Positions 25,951-34,624 of a stretch of 64,000 bases of DNA are shown here, in pieces. Below the pieces are notes generated by a model that was not told where the DNA came from, ran no database searches, and saw only the letters and a list, made by a program, of their open reading frames with translations. The DNA is from JAAYXS01 sp964550375 (lineage in GTDB: Bacteria; Planctomycetota; Phycisphaerae; UBA1845; Fen-1342). The position numbers and the translations under genes are program-made. The stretch spans positions 1 to 64,000 of the forward strand of contig CAZJYX010000014.1 in assembly GCA_964550375.1 (NCBI GenBank). The letters run 5' to 3'. Within the stretch, counting starts at the first letter, position 1, and each line of letters begins with the position of its first letter.

Positions 25951-27470
25951 GGCTGCCGACCTCCACTCGCCGCCCGCGAAAGCTGCGCCGCCGCGCTGAT
26001 TGCCACCTCCACATCATCAAAGTGGATGCGCCGCTCACCCAGGATCTGGTAGTTCTCGTGCCCCTTCCCGGCAATCAGCACCACGTCACCCTCCTGGGCC
26101 AGCTCCAGCGCCAAACCGATCGCCGCCGCCCGGTCCGGCTCGACGCGAACGTCCCGTTCCAAGCCGGGGGCAAACCCGGTCACGATCTCCGCGATGATCG
26201 CGTTGGGATCCTCGTGCCGCGGGTTGTCACTCGTGACGACAATCACGTCGGCGTACTCGGTCGCCGCCTGCGCCATGCGCGGCCGTTTGCCGCGGTCGCG
26301 GTCGCCGCCGCAGCCAAACACCACCACCAGCCGCCGCCGCACCAGCGGCTTCAAAGCGCGCAACACGTTCCGCAGCGCATCGTCCGTGTGGGCATAGTCA
26401 ACAAAAACATCCACCCCGCGCACGCATGGGACGCGCTGCAGCCGCCCGGGAATATTGCGAACCGCCCCCAGCCCGGCCTCGATCGCCTCCCACGGCAATT
26501 CCAACGCCCGCGCCAGCCCGATGGCCGCCAAGGCGTTGTAGACGTTGTGCCGCCCGACAATCGCGTTCTCCAGCAGCAGGTCCCGCCCCTCCACACGCAC
26601 GCGATAGTACGTCCCGTGGGTGGTCTCGCGCGAGAGCGACCCCACAATGTCGCCATCCCCACCCAGCGAGTACCACGCCAACCGCCCCGCACAATCCCGC
26701 ACCAGCTCCGCCGCACTGGGATCGTCCCGATTCACCACCGCCACCGCCGACGCATCCAACCCCGCGAACAGCCGCGCCTTGGCCGCCCGGTAGTTCTCGA
26801 AAGTACCATGATAGTCGAGATGATCACCGGTCAGATTGGTGAACGCCGCCGCCGCAAAGCGCAGCCCCGCCACCCGCTGCTGATCCAGGGCATGACTAGA
26901 AACCTCCATCACCACCACGCCCGCCCCTGCGTCGCAGCACTCCCGCAGGCAGCCCGCCAGCTCCAGTGCCCCCGGCGTCGTCACGCCCGCCGTCACGCTG
27001 CGTCCGCACAGATCGTACCGCACCGTGCCCAGCAACCCGCACTTCAGCCCGGCGGCATGCACAATCGCCCGCGTCATGATGGCCGTCGTCGTCTTGCCGT
27101 TCGTCCCCGTCACGCCCAGCAAGCGCAGCCGCGCGCCGCACTCACCGTCCAGACCATGCCAGCGCAGCGCCAGCCGGGCCAGCGCCGCCCGGGCGTCAGG
27201 CACGTTCACCACGATCGCACGCTCATGCGCCGGTAAGCCCTCGCCCACCACCACCGCCGCCCCGCGTGCCACCGCCCCCTCCACGAACTCCCGCCCATCA
27301 ACCGCCGTGCCGCGCACCGCCACAAACAGCCCGCCCGGCGTCACCTTGCGCGAATCGTCGAACACGCCCGTGATCGGCTGCCGCCCGCAACGCGCCATCA
27401 GGCGCTCATCCGCCAATCCCGCCAACAGCTCGCCCAACTCACGCTGCGCCACCTGAACCTCCAGCATCAC
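25947..27470 (-). CDS. murE: UDP-MurNAc-dipeptide--amino acid ligase MurE
   Basis: MurE adds the third residue of the stem peptide. The 507-residue protein carries the P-loop LLGVTGTNGKTTTAIM, FTNLTGDHLDYHGTFENY and the motif TSDNPRHEDP near 420. The DNPR tetrapeptide is the established signature of the meso-diaminopimelate-adding enzymes, so this organism's peptidoglycan is predicted to contain mDAP. An unusually Ala-rich N-terminus and C-terminus (SRAASGGRQP) are present. It starts about 15 bases after ftsI and overlaps murF by four. Confidence 0.95.
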   Translation of the reverse strand: MMLEVQVAQRELGELLAGLADERLMARCGRQPITGVFDDSRKVTPGGLFVAVRGTAVDGREFVEGAVARGAAVVVGEGLPAHERAIVVNVPDARAALARLALRWHGLDGECGARLRLLGVTGTNGKTTTAIMTRAIVHAAGLKCGLLGTVRYDLCGRSVTAGVTTPGALELAGCLRECCDAGAGVVVMEVSSHALDQQRVAGLRFAAAAFTNLTGDHLDYHGTFENYRAAKARLFAGLDASAVAVVNRDDPSAAELVRDCAGRLAWYSLGGDGDIVGSLSRETTHGTYYRVRVEGRDLLLENAIVGRHNVYNALAAIGLARALELPWEAIEAGLGAVRNIPGRLQRVPCVRGVDVFVDYAHTDDALRNVLRALKPLVRRRLVVVFGCGGDRDRGKRPRMAQAATEYADVIVVTSDNPRHEDPNAIIAEIVTGFAPGLERDVRVEPDRAAAIGLALELAQEGDVVLIAGKGHENYQILGERRIHFDDVEVAISAAAQLSRAASGGRQP

Positions 27471-27485
27471 TCCGACGCGCCCGCT

Positions 27486-29279
27486 CTAGCGGGCCCGGCC
27501 GCGGCCGCCGATTATCTCATCGGCATCCGCAGAAGTCACTTCCGGCGGAACTTGCAGGTACCGCAAGGTGTCGGCCAGTATCGCCGAAACCGCCGGGGCC
27601 GAAACCGTACCGCCGTAATACCGCCCGCCGCTGGGCTTGTGCAGCGAAACCAGCACGACCGCGCGCGGCTGGCCGGCCGGAGCCCCGCCCACAAACGAAC
27701 CCGTGTACGCGCGCGGCTCATAACCGCGCCCGTCCGTGCGCGCCACCTGGGCCGTGCCGGTCTTGCCGAACACGCGGTAGCCCGGCACGCGCGCGTTCTT
27801 CCCCGTGCCAATGTCCGACATGACGGCCTCGACCAGCGCCTCCTCGCGAAAGCGCGCCACCGTCGCCGGCGACATCACCTGCCGCACCACGATCGGCTGC
27901 GAGTTGTCCAGCAAAGTCTCACCGTCCGCTCCAATCACGCCGCGCAGAATCCGCGGCTGATAGAGGACGCCGCCGTTAGCGAACACACTGAACGCCGCCA
28001 CGACCTGAATGGCCGTGACGCCGACTTCCTGCCCGATCGGAATGGAGTGGGTGGAGTAGCCCGTCCACTGCGCCAGCTCCTGAAGCAGGCCGTCGTGCTC
28101 GCCCGGCAGCCCCAGCCCGGTCTTGCGACCATAGCCGAAATCGCGCACGTAGCGGTAAAGTCGGTCGTTGCCGACCCGCCCTCCCAACATCGCCATGCCG
28201 ATATTGCTGGAGCGGCTGATTACCTCGTGCAGCGGCAGCTCGCCGTGCTGGTGCGTATCGCGGATTGTCCGCCGACCGAAGCGCCGCTCCCGCCCGTTGA
28301 TGGCGAACACCTCGTTCAGCCGCGTCAGCCCCTCGTTTAGTGCGGGCCCGGCGATGAACGGCTTGAAGATGCTGCCGGGCTCATAGGCGAAGCTGATCGC
28401 CCGGTTCATCAGCCGTTCCGTTGCCTTGTCCTTCGCCATGCCGGGCGGGATGGGGCGGGCCGGATCGAACGCCGGCACCGTCGCCATGGCCAGCACCTCG
28501 CCCGACTGCGGATCAATCACGACTGCCACCCCCCATTCGGCCTTGAACTTCTCCACCGCCTCGTGCAGGTGCTGCTCGACGCGCTCCTGGATATACGCAT
28601 CGATCGTCAGCACGACCGTGGCGCCATCGACCGGCGGAATGTAGTCCGCCGCCTGGGCCCGCAACCCGCGCCGCCGAACATCCACCATCCGCACGCGCCG
28701 CCCCGGCCGCCCGGTGAGATGCTTGTCAAACGCCAGTTCGGCCCCGCCCAGACCGCGCGCGACACCCTCGACCGGGTCACCGACGAAGCCCAGGAGGTGC
28801 GCCGCCAGCGAACCCTGCGGATATGTCCGCACCGACTCCCACTGCACGCCAAAGGCTTGCAGCCGCCGGCCGCGCTGCACCTGCCGAAACGCTTCCAGCT
28901 CAGTATCGTTTATCAGCCGCTTGAGCCACACAAACTGCCGCTCGGCCTGCTCCGCCAGCATCTGCTCCAATTCAGGAGCGGACAGACCCAGTACCGGCGC
29001 CACCGAGTACGCGGCATAACTCCGGTTGGCCGCATCTCCCAGCAAGGACGGATCGACGAACACCGACGGGCGCGTCTCACTGCCCGCCAGCAGCCGCCCC
29101 TGCGTGTCCAGGATCTCCCCCCGCTCGGCCGGGATACGCAACTCCACCGTCTGCTGGCGCTCGGCCGCCGCCCGCAACGCACTGCCGTCCACGTGCTCGA
29201 CGTACGCCAGGCGACCGGCACCCGCCGCGAGTGCTAGGCCCACCAGCACGAACACTACGCGCATCAGCCCGGCGCGCAT
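27486..29279 (-). CDS. ftsI: class B penicillin-binding protein, FtsI-like
   Basis: This 597-residue membrane-anchored transpeptidase cross-links septal peptidoglycan. A signal-anchor span lies at residues 7-27 (VVFVLVGLALAAGAGRLAYV). The dimerisation domain has RGEILDTQGRLLAGSE. Catalytic motifs are SxxK in EPGSIFKPF near 300, SSN in SRSSNIGMAML near 355, and KTG in VFGKTGTAQVAR near 500. No PASTA repeats are visible. The gene begins three bases after the small ftsL-like gene and is followed by murE, the conserved order. Confidence 0.94.
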   Translation of the reverse strand: MRAGLMRVVFVLVGLALAAGAGRLAYVEHVDGSALRAAAERQQTVELRIPAERGEILDTQGRLLAGSETRPSVFVDPSLLGDAANRSYAAYSVAPVLGLSAPELEQMLAEQAERQFVWLKRLINDTELEAFRQVQRGRRLQAFGVQWESVRTYPQGSLAAHLLGFVGDPVEGVARGLGGAELAFDKHLTGRPGRRVRMVDVRRRGLRAQAADYIPPVDGATVVLTIDAYIQERVEQHLHEAVEKFKAEWGVAVVIDPQSGEVLAMATVPAFDPARPIPPGMAKDKATERLMNRAISFAYEPGSIFKPFIAGPALNEGLTRLNEVFAINGRERRFGRRTIRDTHQHGELPLHEVISRSSNIGMAMLGGRVGNDRLYRYVRDFGYGRKTGLGLPGEHDGLLQELAQWTGYSTHSIPIGQEVGVTAIQVVAAFSVFANGGVLYQPRILRGVIGADGETLLDNSQPIVVRQVMSPATVARFREEALVEAVMSDIGTGKNARVPGYRVFGKTGTAQVARTDGRGYEPRAYTGSFVGGAPAGQPRAVVLVSLHKPSGGRYYGGTVSAPAVSAILADTLRYLQVPPEVTSADADEIIGGRGRAR

Positions 29280-29282
29280 GCG

Positions 29283-29576
29283 CTAGCGCTCCCGTTGTGA
29301 GCCGCGTCCGGCCTGCTTGCCGTCCCCTTCCACCTCCGCCGGCCCGGGCACTTCCATGCGCTTCAGACGTTCCAGCAGCGCGGACGGATTGCGCGCCCGC
29401 TGCAAAGCCAGCCATTCCCGCCGCACTTCGGGCCGCAGCTCATCCTCACGCCGCTCCAGTTCGCAGATCTCGTGGTGCACGCGCGTCGCCTCGGCGCGCA
29501 GCACGACCACCGCCAGCATGACCACCAACGCCGCGCTCAGCAATACGATGATTCGCGCCAGCGTCATCGTGCGCAT
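29283..29576 (-). CDS. ftsL: FtsL-like cell division protein
   Basis: This 97-residue bitopic protein has a membrane span at residues 8-27 (ARIIVLLSAALVVMLAVVVL). A charged helix follows (VHHEICELERREDELRPEVR) that would lie outside the membrane as a coiled coil. The size, topology and position immediately before ftsI are those of FtsL, which recruits FtsI/FtsW with FtsB. The sequence itself diverges strongly across bacteria, so the name rests mainly on context. Confidence 0.7.
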   Translation of the reverse strand: MRTMTLARIIVLLSAALVVMLAVVVLRAEATRVHHEICELERREDELRPEVRREWLALQRARNPSALLERLKRMEVPGPAEVEGDGKQAGRGSQRER

Positions 29577-29615
29577 CCCTGCCGACCGGCGGAACGGCCG
29601 CCGGCACGTCGACGA

Positions 29616-30578
29616 CTAGCCCCGCGAAACCAACAGACCCGGCAGCCGGATCCGCGTCCCGGGCACGATCTTGTGAGGATCCCCCAAGTTGTTCAATTCG
29701 TCAATCTCGCGCCAGCGACGCGCGTCACTGAGATAGCGACGCGCGATGCTCGCCAGGGAGTCCCCTTTGCGAACCGTGTACCACGCTGCCGGCCCGGCCG
29801 GAACGGCTCCGGACGGCGCTGCCGCGGCAACTGTCAGCCCGGCCGCCGGGTCGCCTGCACTGGCCACCTGCGGATCCGGAATCACCAGTACCTCGCCGAC
29901 GTACAGCTTGTTCGGCCGGGCGCGCAGCTTGGGATTCGCCTGAACCAGCAAATCAACCAGCCCGCGATCCGCCGAATCCCACTCCCGCCGGGCAATCTTG
30001 ATCAGCGTGTCACCACGTCGGACGTTGTAGTGCTTCGGCGGCCTGGGCCCGGCGTCCGCCACCGGTCCGGGCGTTTCAGCCGCTCGTGCCACCGCAGCGC
30101 CTTGCTCATTTGCCGTGCCGTCATTGTTCGCGACCGCCATCAGCAAGCGCGGTCCCGACACGCTCTGAGTTGCCGCCGCAACCGGAGCCGATAACTCGGA
30201 TTCCAAGTGTCCCGGTGACGCAACGGCAACAACCGGCTGCTCTCTGATAACCGGCGGCGGCACGGCCACCGACCGGTCAGTCCAGGCCGGCCGAGGCAGC
30301 TCAGCCATCGCCAGGGCGGGCACAGCCGCCCGGCTCTCCCGCGTCCCCCGCTCCACCATGCTCTGATGCGCAAATGCCAGCGACGCCCCGCGCGCCGGAC
30401 CGCCTGCCAGCACGACGCCCCCGCCACCGCTGACGGCATAGTCGGCACCCGGCGACTGTTGCAGAAGCATGCGCGGCGCCACGTCACGCACTGGCAACGC
30501 CACCTGGTCAACCAGGTAGCACAGCCCCACCATGAACAGACCACAAACGCTCAGTGCTGCCTTGACGCTCAGCGCCAT
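29616..30578 (-). CDS. LysM-repeat envelope protein in the division cluster
   Basis: The 320-residue protein has an N-terminal span (LSVCGLFMVGLCYLVDQVAL) followed by a ~150-residue Ala/Pro linker. Two LysM domains follow: YNVRRGDTLIKIARREWDSA near 187 and YTVRKGDSLASIARRYLSD near 267. Both end in a VLVIPD- or IRLPG-type strand. LysM binds GlcNAc in peptidoglycan. AAGGAAGGG precedes the ATG. It sits between rsmH and ftsL, where E. coli has nothing, so a lineage-specific division or septal-wall-binding role is inferred. Confidence 0.85.
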   Translation of the reverse strand: MALSVKAALSVCGLFMVGLCYLVDQVALPVRDVAPRMLLQQSPGADYAVSGGGGVVLAGGPARGASLAFAHQSMVERGTRESRAAVPALAMAELPRPAWTDRSVAVPPPVIREQPVVAVASPGHLESELSAPVAAATQSVSGPRLLMAVANNDGTANEQGAAVARAAETPGPVADAGPRPPKHYNVRRGDTLIKIARREWDSADRGLVDLLVQANPKLRARPNKLYVGEVLVIPDPQVASAGDPAAGLTVAAAAPSGAVPAGPAAWYTVRKGDSLASIARRYLSDARRWREIDELNNLGDPHKIVPGTRIRLPGLLVSRG

Positions 30579-30604
30579 CGGTCCATCCCTTCCTTGTCCC
30601 GGAC

Positions 30605-31504
30605 CTAACGTCGACGTGCCACTCTCAGCTTCGCGCTGCGACTACGCGGGTTCACCCGGCGCTCCTCCGGGCCCGCCACCACCGGTCGGCGCGTCAACTC
30701 CTCCATGTCATCCGCGGCTCGCCGCAGGAAGCTCTTGACGATCCCGTCCTCCAGGCTGTGAAAGCTGATCACCGCCAACTTGCCCCCCGGGGCCAACCAG
30801 TCACTTACTTGCTCCAGGAACCGCTCCAGGTTCTCCAACTCACGATTCACCGCCACGCGGAGCGCCTGGAAGACGCGCGTCGCCGGATGGATCCGCCCGG
30901 CGCCCTTGCCGGCCGCCACGCAGGCCCCCTCGACCGCGGCAGCCAAGGCGCGCGTCGTCGTGATCCGCCCGTCCCGCCGCACCTGGCAGATGCGTCGGGC
31001 GATCTTGCGACTCAAACCCTCCTGGCCAAACCGGTAGAAGAGGTCCGCGAGCTCGTTCTCGCTGGCGGCATTCACCAGGTCGAGCGCCGGACCGGCCTCG
31101 GACTGGTCGTAGCGCATGTCCAGGGGGCCGTCCCGCTCAAACGAAAACCCGCGCGTCGCATCATCCAATTGGGCGGAGTTAACCCCGAGATCCAGTAAGA
31201 GCTGATCCACTCGCTGCAGCCCCTGCGCGCCAAGGACCTCGGGGAACTCCGCATAGTTCGCCTGCACCAGCGTGACGCCCCGCTCACGCCAATCCGCTAA
31301 CCGCGTCCGCGCCTCCGCCAGCATCTGCTCGTCCAAATCCAACCCGATGTAACGGCCGGCCGGCATGATCCGCGGAACCAACTCCACCGCGTGCCCGCCA
31401 AGCCCAACGGTCCCGTCAAGGATGACCTCGCCGGGCTTGGGCTCCAACAACTGGAGCAATGGGGCCACCAGCACCGGAAGATGTTCGCGCTGCGCCTCGC
31501 TCAC
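30605..31504 (-). CDS. rsmH: 16S rRNA (cytosine1402-N4)-methyltransferase
   Basis: RsmH (MraW) methylates N4 of C1402 in the ribosomal decoding site using SAM. The 299-residue protein starts at GTG 31504 behind GAGGAG and contains HLPVLVAPLLQLLEP, the SAM loop LDGTVGLGGHAVELV, and LLLDLGVNSAQLDDATRGFS. The C-terminal motif VISFHSLEDGIVKSFLR closes the family signature. It is placed second in the cluster, as in most bacteria, but 325 bases separate it from mraZ. Confidence 0.95.
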   Translation of the reverse strand: MSEAQREHLPVLVAPLLQLLEPKPGEVILDGTVGLGGHAVELVPRIMPAGRYIGLDLDEQMLAEARTRLADWRERGVTLVQANYAEFPEVLGAQGLQRVDQLLLDLGVNSAQLDDATRGFSFERDGPLDMRYDQSEAGPALDLVNAASENELADLFYRFGQEGLSRKIARRICQVRRDGRITTTRALAAAVEGACVAAGKGAGRIHPATRVFQALRVAVNRELENLERFLEQVSDWLAPGGKLAVISFHSLEDGIVKSFLRRAADDMEELTRRPVVAGPEERRVNPRSRSAKLRVARRR

Positions 31505-31676
31505 AACTCCTCACGCAGCGCTCCGCTGCCCGGTCCGCCCCACACAAAACCACTCGACATGCCGGCCGGTTGCCGGTACAACTCTGGCTCCTGGGAAAAA
31601 CCTGGCCGCGGCTGATCCTCCTTGATCAACTCACGGCCCGAACCAGACGGACGACAACGGCCGTCTCGCGGAGCAT

Positions 31677-31696
31677 CGAGAACATCCTTGTTCTCG
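31677..31696. promoter_or_regulatory. 8-bp inverted repeat in the mraZ-rsmH spacer
   Basis: CGAGAACA and TGTTCTCG flank a four-base centre, a perfect dyad. Its symmetry fits a dimeric repressor site or an RNA hairpin. No regulator can be named. Confidence 0.35.
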
Positions 31697-31749
31697 CGCG
31701 GAGGCTCTCGGCGTTAAGCCTGCCGCATCGCTCCCGGATCTGCGGGATT

Positions 31750-31782
31750 GCAGCGGCGCGGGCGTTTGCACCGCGCCGCTGC
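31750..31782 (-). terminator. 11-bp perfect hairpin between mraZ and rsmH
   Basis: GCAGCGGCGCG (31750-31760) and CGCGCCGCTGC (31772-31782) form a perfect stem with an 11-base loop, 48 bases after the mraZ stop. There is no U-run on the minus-strand transcript, so it may pause, process or partly end transcription rather than act as a strong terminator. The 325-base spacer 31505-31829 otherwise holds no gene. Confidence 0.4.
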
Positions 31783-31829
31783 ACTCCACCCTCGCTAAAC
31801 CCAACCTAATGCCGTGCTCAACAATCTCG

Positions 31830-32306
31830 TCAAGAACCAGACGCGGCTACTGCCACCGGCGACGCGTACACCTTCAACTCCTCCATCGCCTGCGCCCGGT
31901 TCGTGTCCACATTCTGCCACTGGGCCTGCTCGAAGGCCTCGAACTCGGCCCGGTTCCATAGCTCCAGATGGTCCTGAACCCCTATCAGCACCACTTCCTT
32001 GTCTATCCCCGTCCGCCTGAGCAACCGCTCCGGCAATAGAATGCGACCCTGATTGTCCGGATCTACCAACGCACACTGGCTGTACTCAAACTGCCGCCAC
32101 TCGTGCGTTCCAGGCGAGAGGCTCTCCGCCGGCGGCACCGGCCGCAGCCGCTCGAAATACTTCTCCGGATAAAGCGCCAATGTCCCGTGCCGAAGGCCCG
32201 GCAGCACGTAGAAGGAATGCTCTTCCAACTTCCTGCGGATACTAAATGGAACCGACAACCGATTCTTCGCGTCGATCGTCAGCTCGTAAGTACCTACCAG
32301 GAACAT
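31830..32306 (-). CDS. mraZ: transcriptional regulator MraZ
   Basis: The 158-residue DNA-binding protein has two AbrB-like half-domains: YELTIDAKNRLSVPFSIRRK near residue 7 and ALVDPDNQGRILLPERLLRR near 80, each with the DxxGR-like turn. MraZ typically represses its own division cluster. The ATG at 32306 gives the family's normal N-terminus (MFLVGTYELTID); a 56-residue upstream extension was rejected. A good promoter lies 45 bases upstream. It is the first gene of the cluster, transcribed toward rsmH. Confidence 0.93.
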   Translation of the reverse strand: MFLVGTYELTIDAKNRLSVPFSIRRKLEEHSFYVLPGLRHGTLALYPEKYFERLRPVPPAESLSPGTHEWRQFEYSQCALVDPDNQGRILLPERLLRRTGIDKEVVLIGVQDHLELWNRAEFEAFEQAQWQNVDTNRAQAMEELKVYASPVAVAASGS

Positions 32307-32350
32307 CGCGCCTACACCACTCAGACCCACCTGGCTCCACTGATAAGGAT

Positions 32351-32378
32351 AGTCTACCACAAGCAGGGAATCTGACAA
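32351..32378 (-). promoter_or_regulatory. promoter of the mraZ division cluster
   Basis: On the minus strand TTGTCA (32373-32378) and TAGACT (32351-32356) are 16 bases apart, matching five and four consensus positions. The surrounding 150 bases are clearly more AT-rich than the rest of the region. The predicted start near 32344 would leave a short mraZ leader. The gap 32307-32736 contains no other convincing gene. Confidence 0.55.
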
Positions 32379-32736
32379 CCCATAATTCGAAGAAAATGGG
32401 AGACTGGGAAAGACTTTTTTGCCGCCCCTTATCCGAAGCCGCGACGCAAGCGTTGGCGCCACAAAATCATTCATGACAGTATCTTAACAAGATTGCCCCC
32501 ACTCACAAACGCTCGTATTGGTTTCTGGATTGATACCGGCGCCGCTGGAAATCGCAGTCCTGGCAGCGGCAGCCACCCTTCCTGCCCACCCCCACACCGC
32601 CCCACCGCGCGGGCTCGCCCGCTCAACCCCGCCAAACAACGCGAGCTGCCCGGCGCAGGTCGCGCGGGCAGCTCACGGTACTCAACCCGAATCTGTCGAC
32701 TGAGCCACGCCGGGGTCGTTTCACGCCCCCCGGGTC

Positions 32737-34026
32737 TTACTCCCGTGGCTTCGGCTCGGTCGCCGGCTTCTGCTCCTCGGTAGCCGCGCCGGACGCCTCG
32801 TCAGCCGCACGCTTCGCCTGGGCCCGCGCCATGGCGTCCTCAATCATTTGCCGAACCCGGTCGCGCTCCACACCCTCCCCGGCCTTGGGCGGCTTGCCCG
32901 GCGAGTCCGACTCGCTGCGCGCCTGGACCACACGCTTCGCGATCGGCACCTCGAACTTCTGGAAGCCCGGCGACCGGTCGTCCGTGATGATTGTCAGCAT
33001 CCCGCCCTCGTCGGGAATCTCCGCACCGGCCGGCAACATCAGGCGAATCGAGTGAAACGAGTAGTCCTGCCCGGGCCGCGGCGGCACGTCCGGCAATTGC
33101 TCATACACGATCCAGTCGTGACTCACCTGAATCTCGGTGATCTTGGTTGGATCGTCCAGTTGGTACCGCAAACGCACCGTCCGCGACGAAGGCTGATCCG
33201 CAGCGCCATCGATGTAGACGCGCGCCGGCGTCACCGACACGCGCGGCTGAACCACTGCCGTCACGGGAACCTTCAGCGCCGGCAGATCGGCCGCATCCGT
33301 GTCCAGGATGATCGTCGCGCTGCTCGAGCCAAACGACAGCGGCGGTTTCGTGCGCACCACCAACTGGTACTGCTCGCCCGCCTTGATCTCCCGCAACTCC
33401 GCCTCAAACGGCTCGATCTTCTCCTCGTTCTTGAGCTGCAGCCGCAACGGCCGCTTGTAGTTGTTCTTCAGCGTGAGAACCTGCGTCTCGACCGCGTCCG
33501 CGGCCGCCGCCTGGAACCTAACCCGGTCGGCCGGCGAAAAATCATAGACCGCCTTGACCGTGCCGCGCACCGGGACCTCCACGGTCGGCGTGTCCGGATC
33601 GTTGGTCAGCACCGTCACGCGCTGGTTAGCCTTGCCCGCGCGCGTCGTGCCGTAAGCAATCGTGAACTTGTCGGACTCGCCCGGCGCCAGCGACTCCTTG
33701 GGCGACGCCACCACCATGCACCCGCACGTATTCCGCACCGTAACAGTCAGCGGCGCGTCACCCACATTCTTCACCGTGAACTCACCACGCGCCGGCATGC
33801 CCACCCAGACTTCCCCGAAATTCAACTCCTTCGGCTCCAACTGCAACCGGCCCGCCCCGACCTGCCCGGATTCCCCCTCCGTCGCCAAACCCAACCCAAC
33901 CGGCTCCGGCGCGGTGACCGGAACATCCTTATCCGACCCGCGCTCCTGCTGCGCCCACGCCGCCGTGCCGGCGCTCAACCCCAACACCAGCCCAACCTGC
34001 CACACCAGGCGACAACGCTTCTGCAT
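32737..34026 (-). CDS. secreted DUF1573 domain protein
   Basis: The 429-residue protein starts at ATG 34026 with GGAGTG upstream. A signal peptide ends near LGLSAGTAAWAQQ. The DUF1573 (ASPM/SPD-2/Hydin-like, Ig-fold) domain at about 70-165 shows LNFGEVWVGMPARGEFTVKN, CGCMVV and VTVLTNDPDTPTVEVPV. Further Ig-like sheets follow to about 370, then a charged helical tail ending AAIEEQKPATEP-like. DUF1573 proteins are very common in Planctomycetota and Bacteroidota. Their function is unknown; an extracellular structural role is the usual inference. The frame upstream to 34170 is not protein-like. Confidence 0.82.
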   Translation of the reverse strand: MQKRCRLVWQVGLVLGLSAGTAAWAQQERGSDKDVPVTAPEPVGLGLATEGESGQVGAGRLQLEPKELNFGEVWVGMPARGEFTVKNVGDAPLTVTVRNTCGCMVVASPKESLAPGESDKFTIAYGTTRAGKANQRVTVLTNDPDTPTVEVPVRGTVKAVYDFSPADRVRFQAAAADAVETQVLTLKNNYKRPLRLQLKNEEKIEPFEAELREIKAGEQYQLVVRTKPPLSFGSSSATIILDTDAADLPALKVPVTAVVQPRVSVTPARVYIDGAADQPSSRTVRLRYQLDDPTKITEIQVSHDWIVYEQLPDVPPRPGQDYSFHSIRLMLPAGAEIPDEGGMLTIITDDRSPGFQKFEVPIAKRVVQARSESDSPGKPPKAGEGVERDRVRQMIEDAMARAQAKRAADEASGAATEEQKPATEPKPRE

Positions 34027-34211
34027 GGGATTCACACTCCAATCGCCAGTCCAGGCGAAACCGGCCACCATATTCCCAGCGGAAAACACCTGTCGGCGCG
34101 GCAATCTCCGGCTGACACCCGCTGTCCCGCTCCCCCACGAGCCAAAACAACACCCACGGCGCGCCCGCACGCAAGCACCAACCGCGGCGCCGCCCCGGGC
34201 AATCCGCCCGC

Positions 34212-34463
34212 TTATGCCTCGGTGCCCACCGGCACGACCGACACGAACCGCCCGCGGTACTCCACCAGGCCCTCGGTCAGCGCGAACAACGTGTCATCCC
34301 GACCGCGCCCCACGTTCACACCGGCCTTGAACGGCGTCCCGCATTGCCGCACGATGATGCAGCCCGTACGCGCGAACTCGCCGCCAAAGAGCTTCACGCC
34401 GCGGTGCTGCGCGTTACTGTCACGCCCGTTGCGGCTCGAACCCTGTCCCTTCTTATGTGCCAT
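34212..34463 (-). CDS. rpmA: 50S ribosomal protein L27
   Basis: The 83-residue protein starts MAHKKGQGSSRNGRDSNAQH and continues VKLFGGEFARTGCIIVRQCG, the standard L27 sequence. Its N-terminal tail reaches the peptidyl-transferase centre. There is no N-terminal extension of the type that needs Prp cleavage. L27 usually follows rplU (L21) and precedes obgE, but neither is near. GGAAG lies before the start. Confidence 0.96.
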   Translation of the reverse strand: MAHKKGQGSSRNGRDSNAQHRGVKLFGGEFARTGCIIVRQCGTPFKAGVNVGRGRDDTLFALTEGLVEYRGRFVSVVPVGTEA

Positions 34464-34624
34464 CTCACATCACTTCCAAACGAGTTTCTCAGCCATGAGC
34501 GCCGCCGGCGCTCGCCAACCAGCTTGACGGCCACCGCACCCCTGCTCGGCGACCACAAACACAGTACATTCAACGGGAGTACCACGCCGGTCCAAGCCAG
34601 CCGCCAGGCCCCACCGGGGGGTAC

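Noticed and set aside
31677..31696. LexA (SOS) box
   Set aside because: The dyad has a six-base gap between GAAC and GTTC, whereas the Gram-positive SOS box has four.
32397..32408. TGGG repeats upstream of mraZ as MraZ boxes
   Set aside because: They lie on the opposite strand to the promoter with spacing 8, and only two copies are found; the E. coli box has three repeats at ten-base period.
32848..34527. Plus-strand frame of 559 codons opposite the DUF1573 gene and rpmA
   Set aside because: Antisense to two recognisable genes (DUF1573, L27), Arg-rich, and without a signal.
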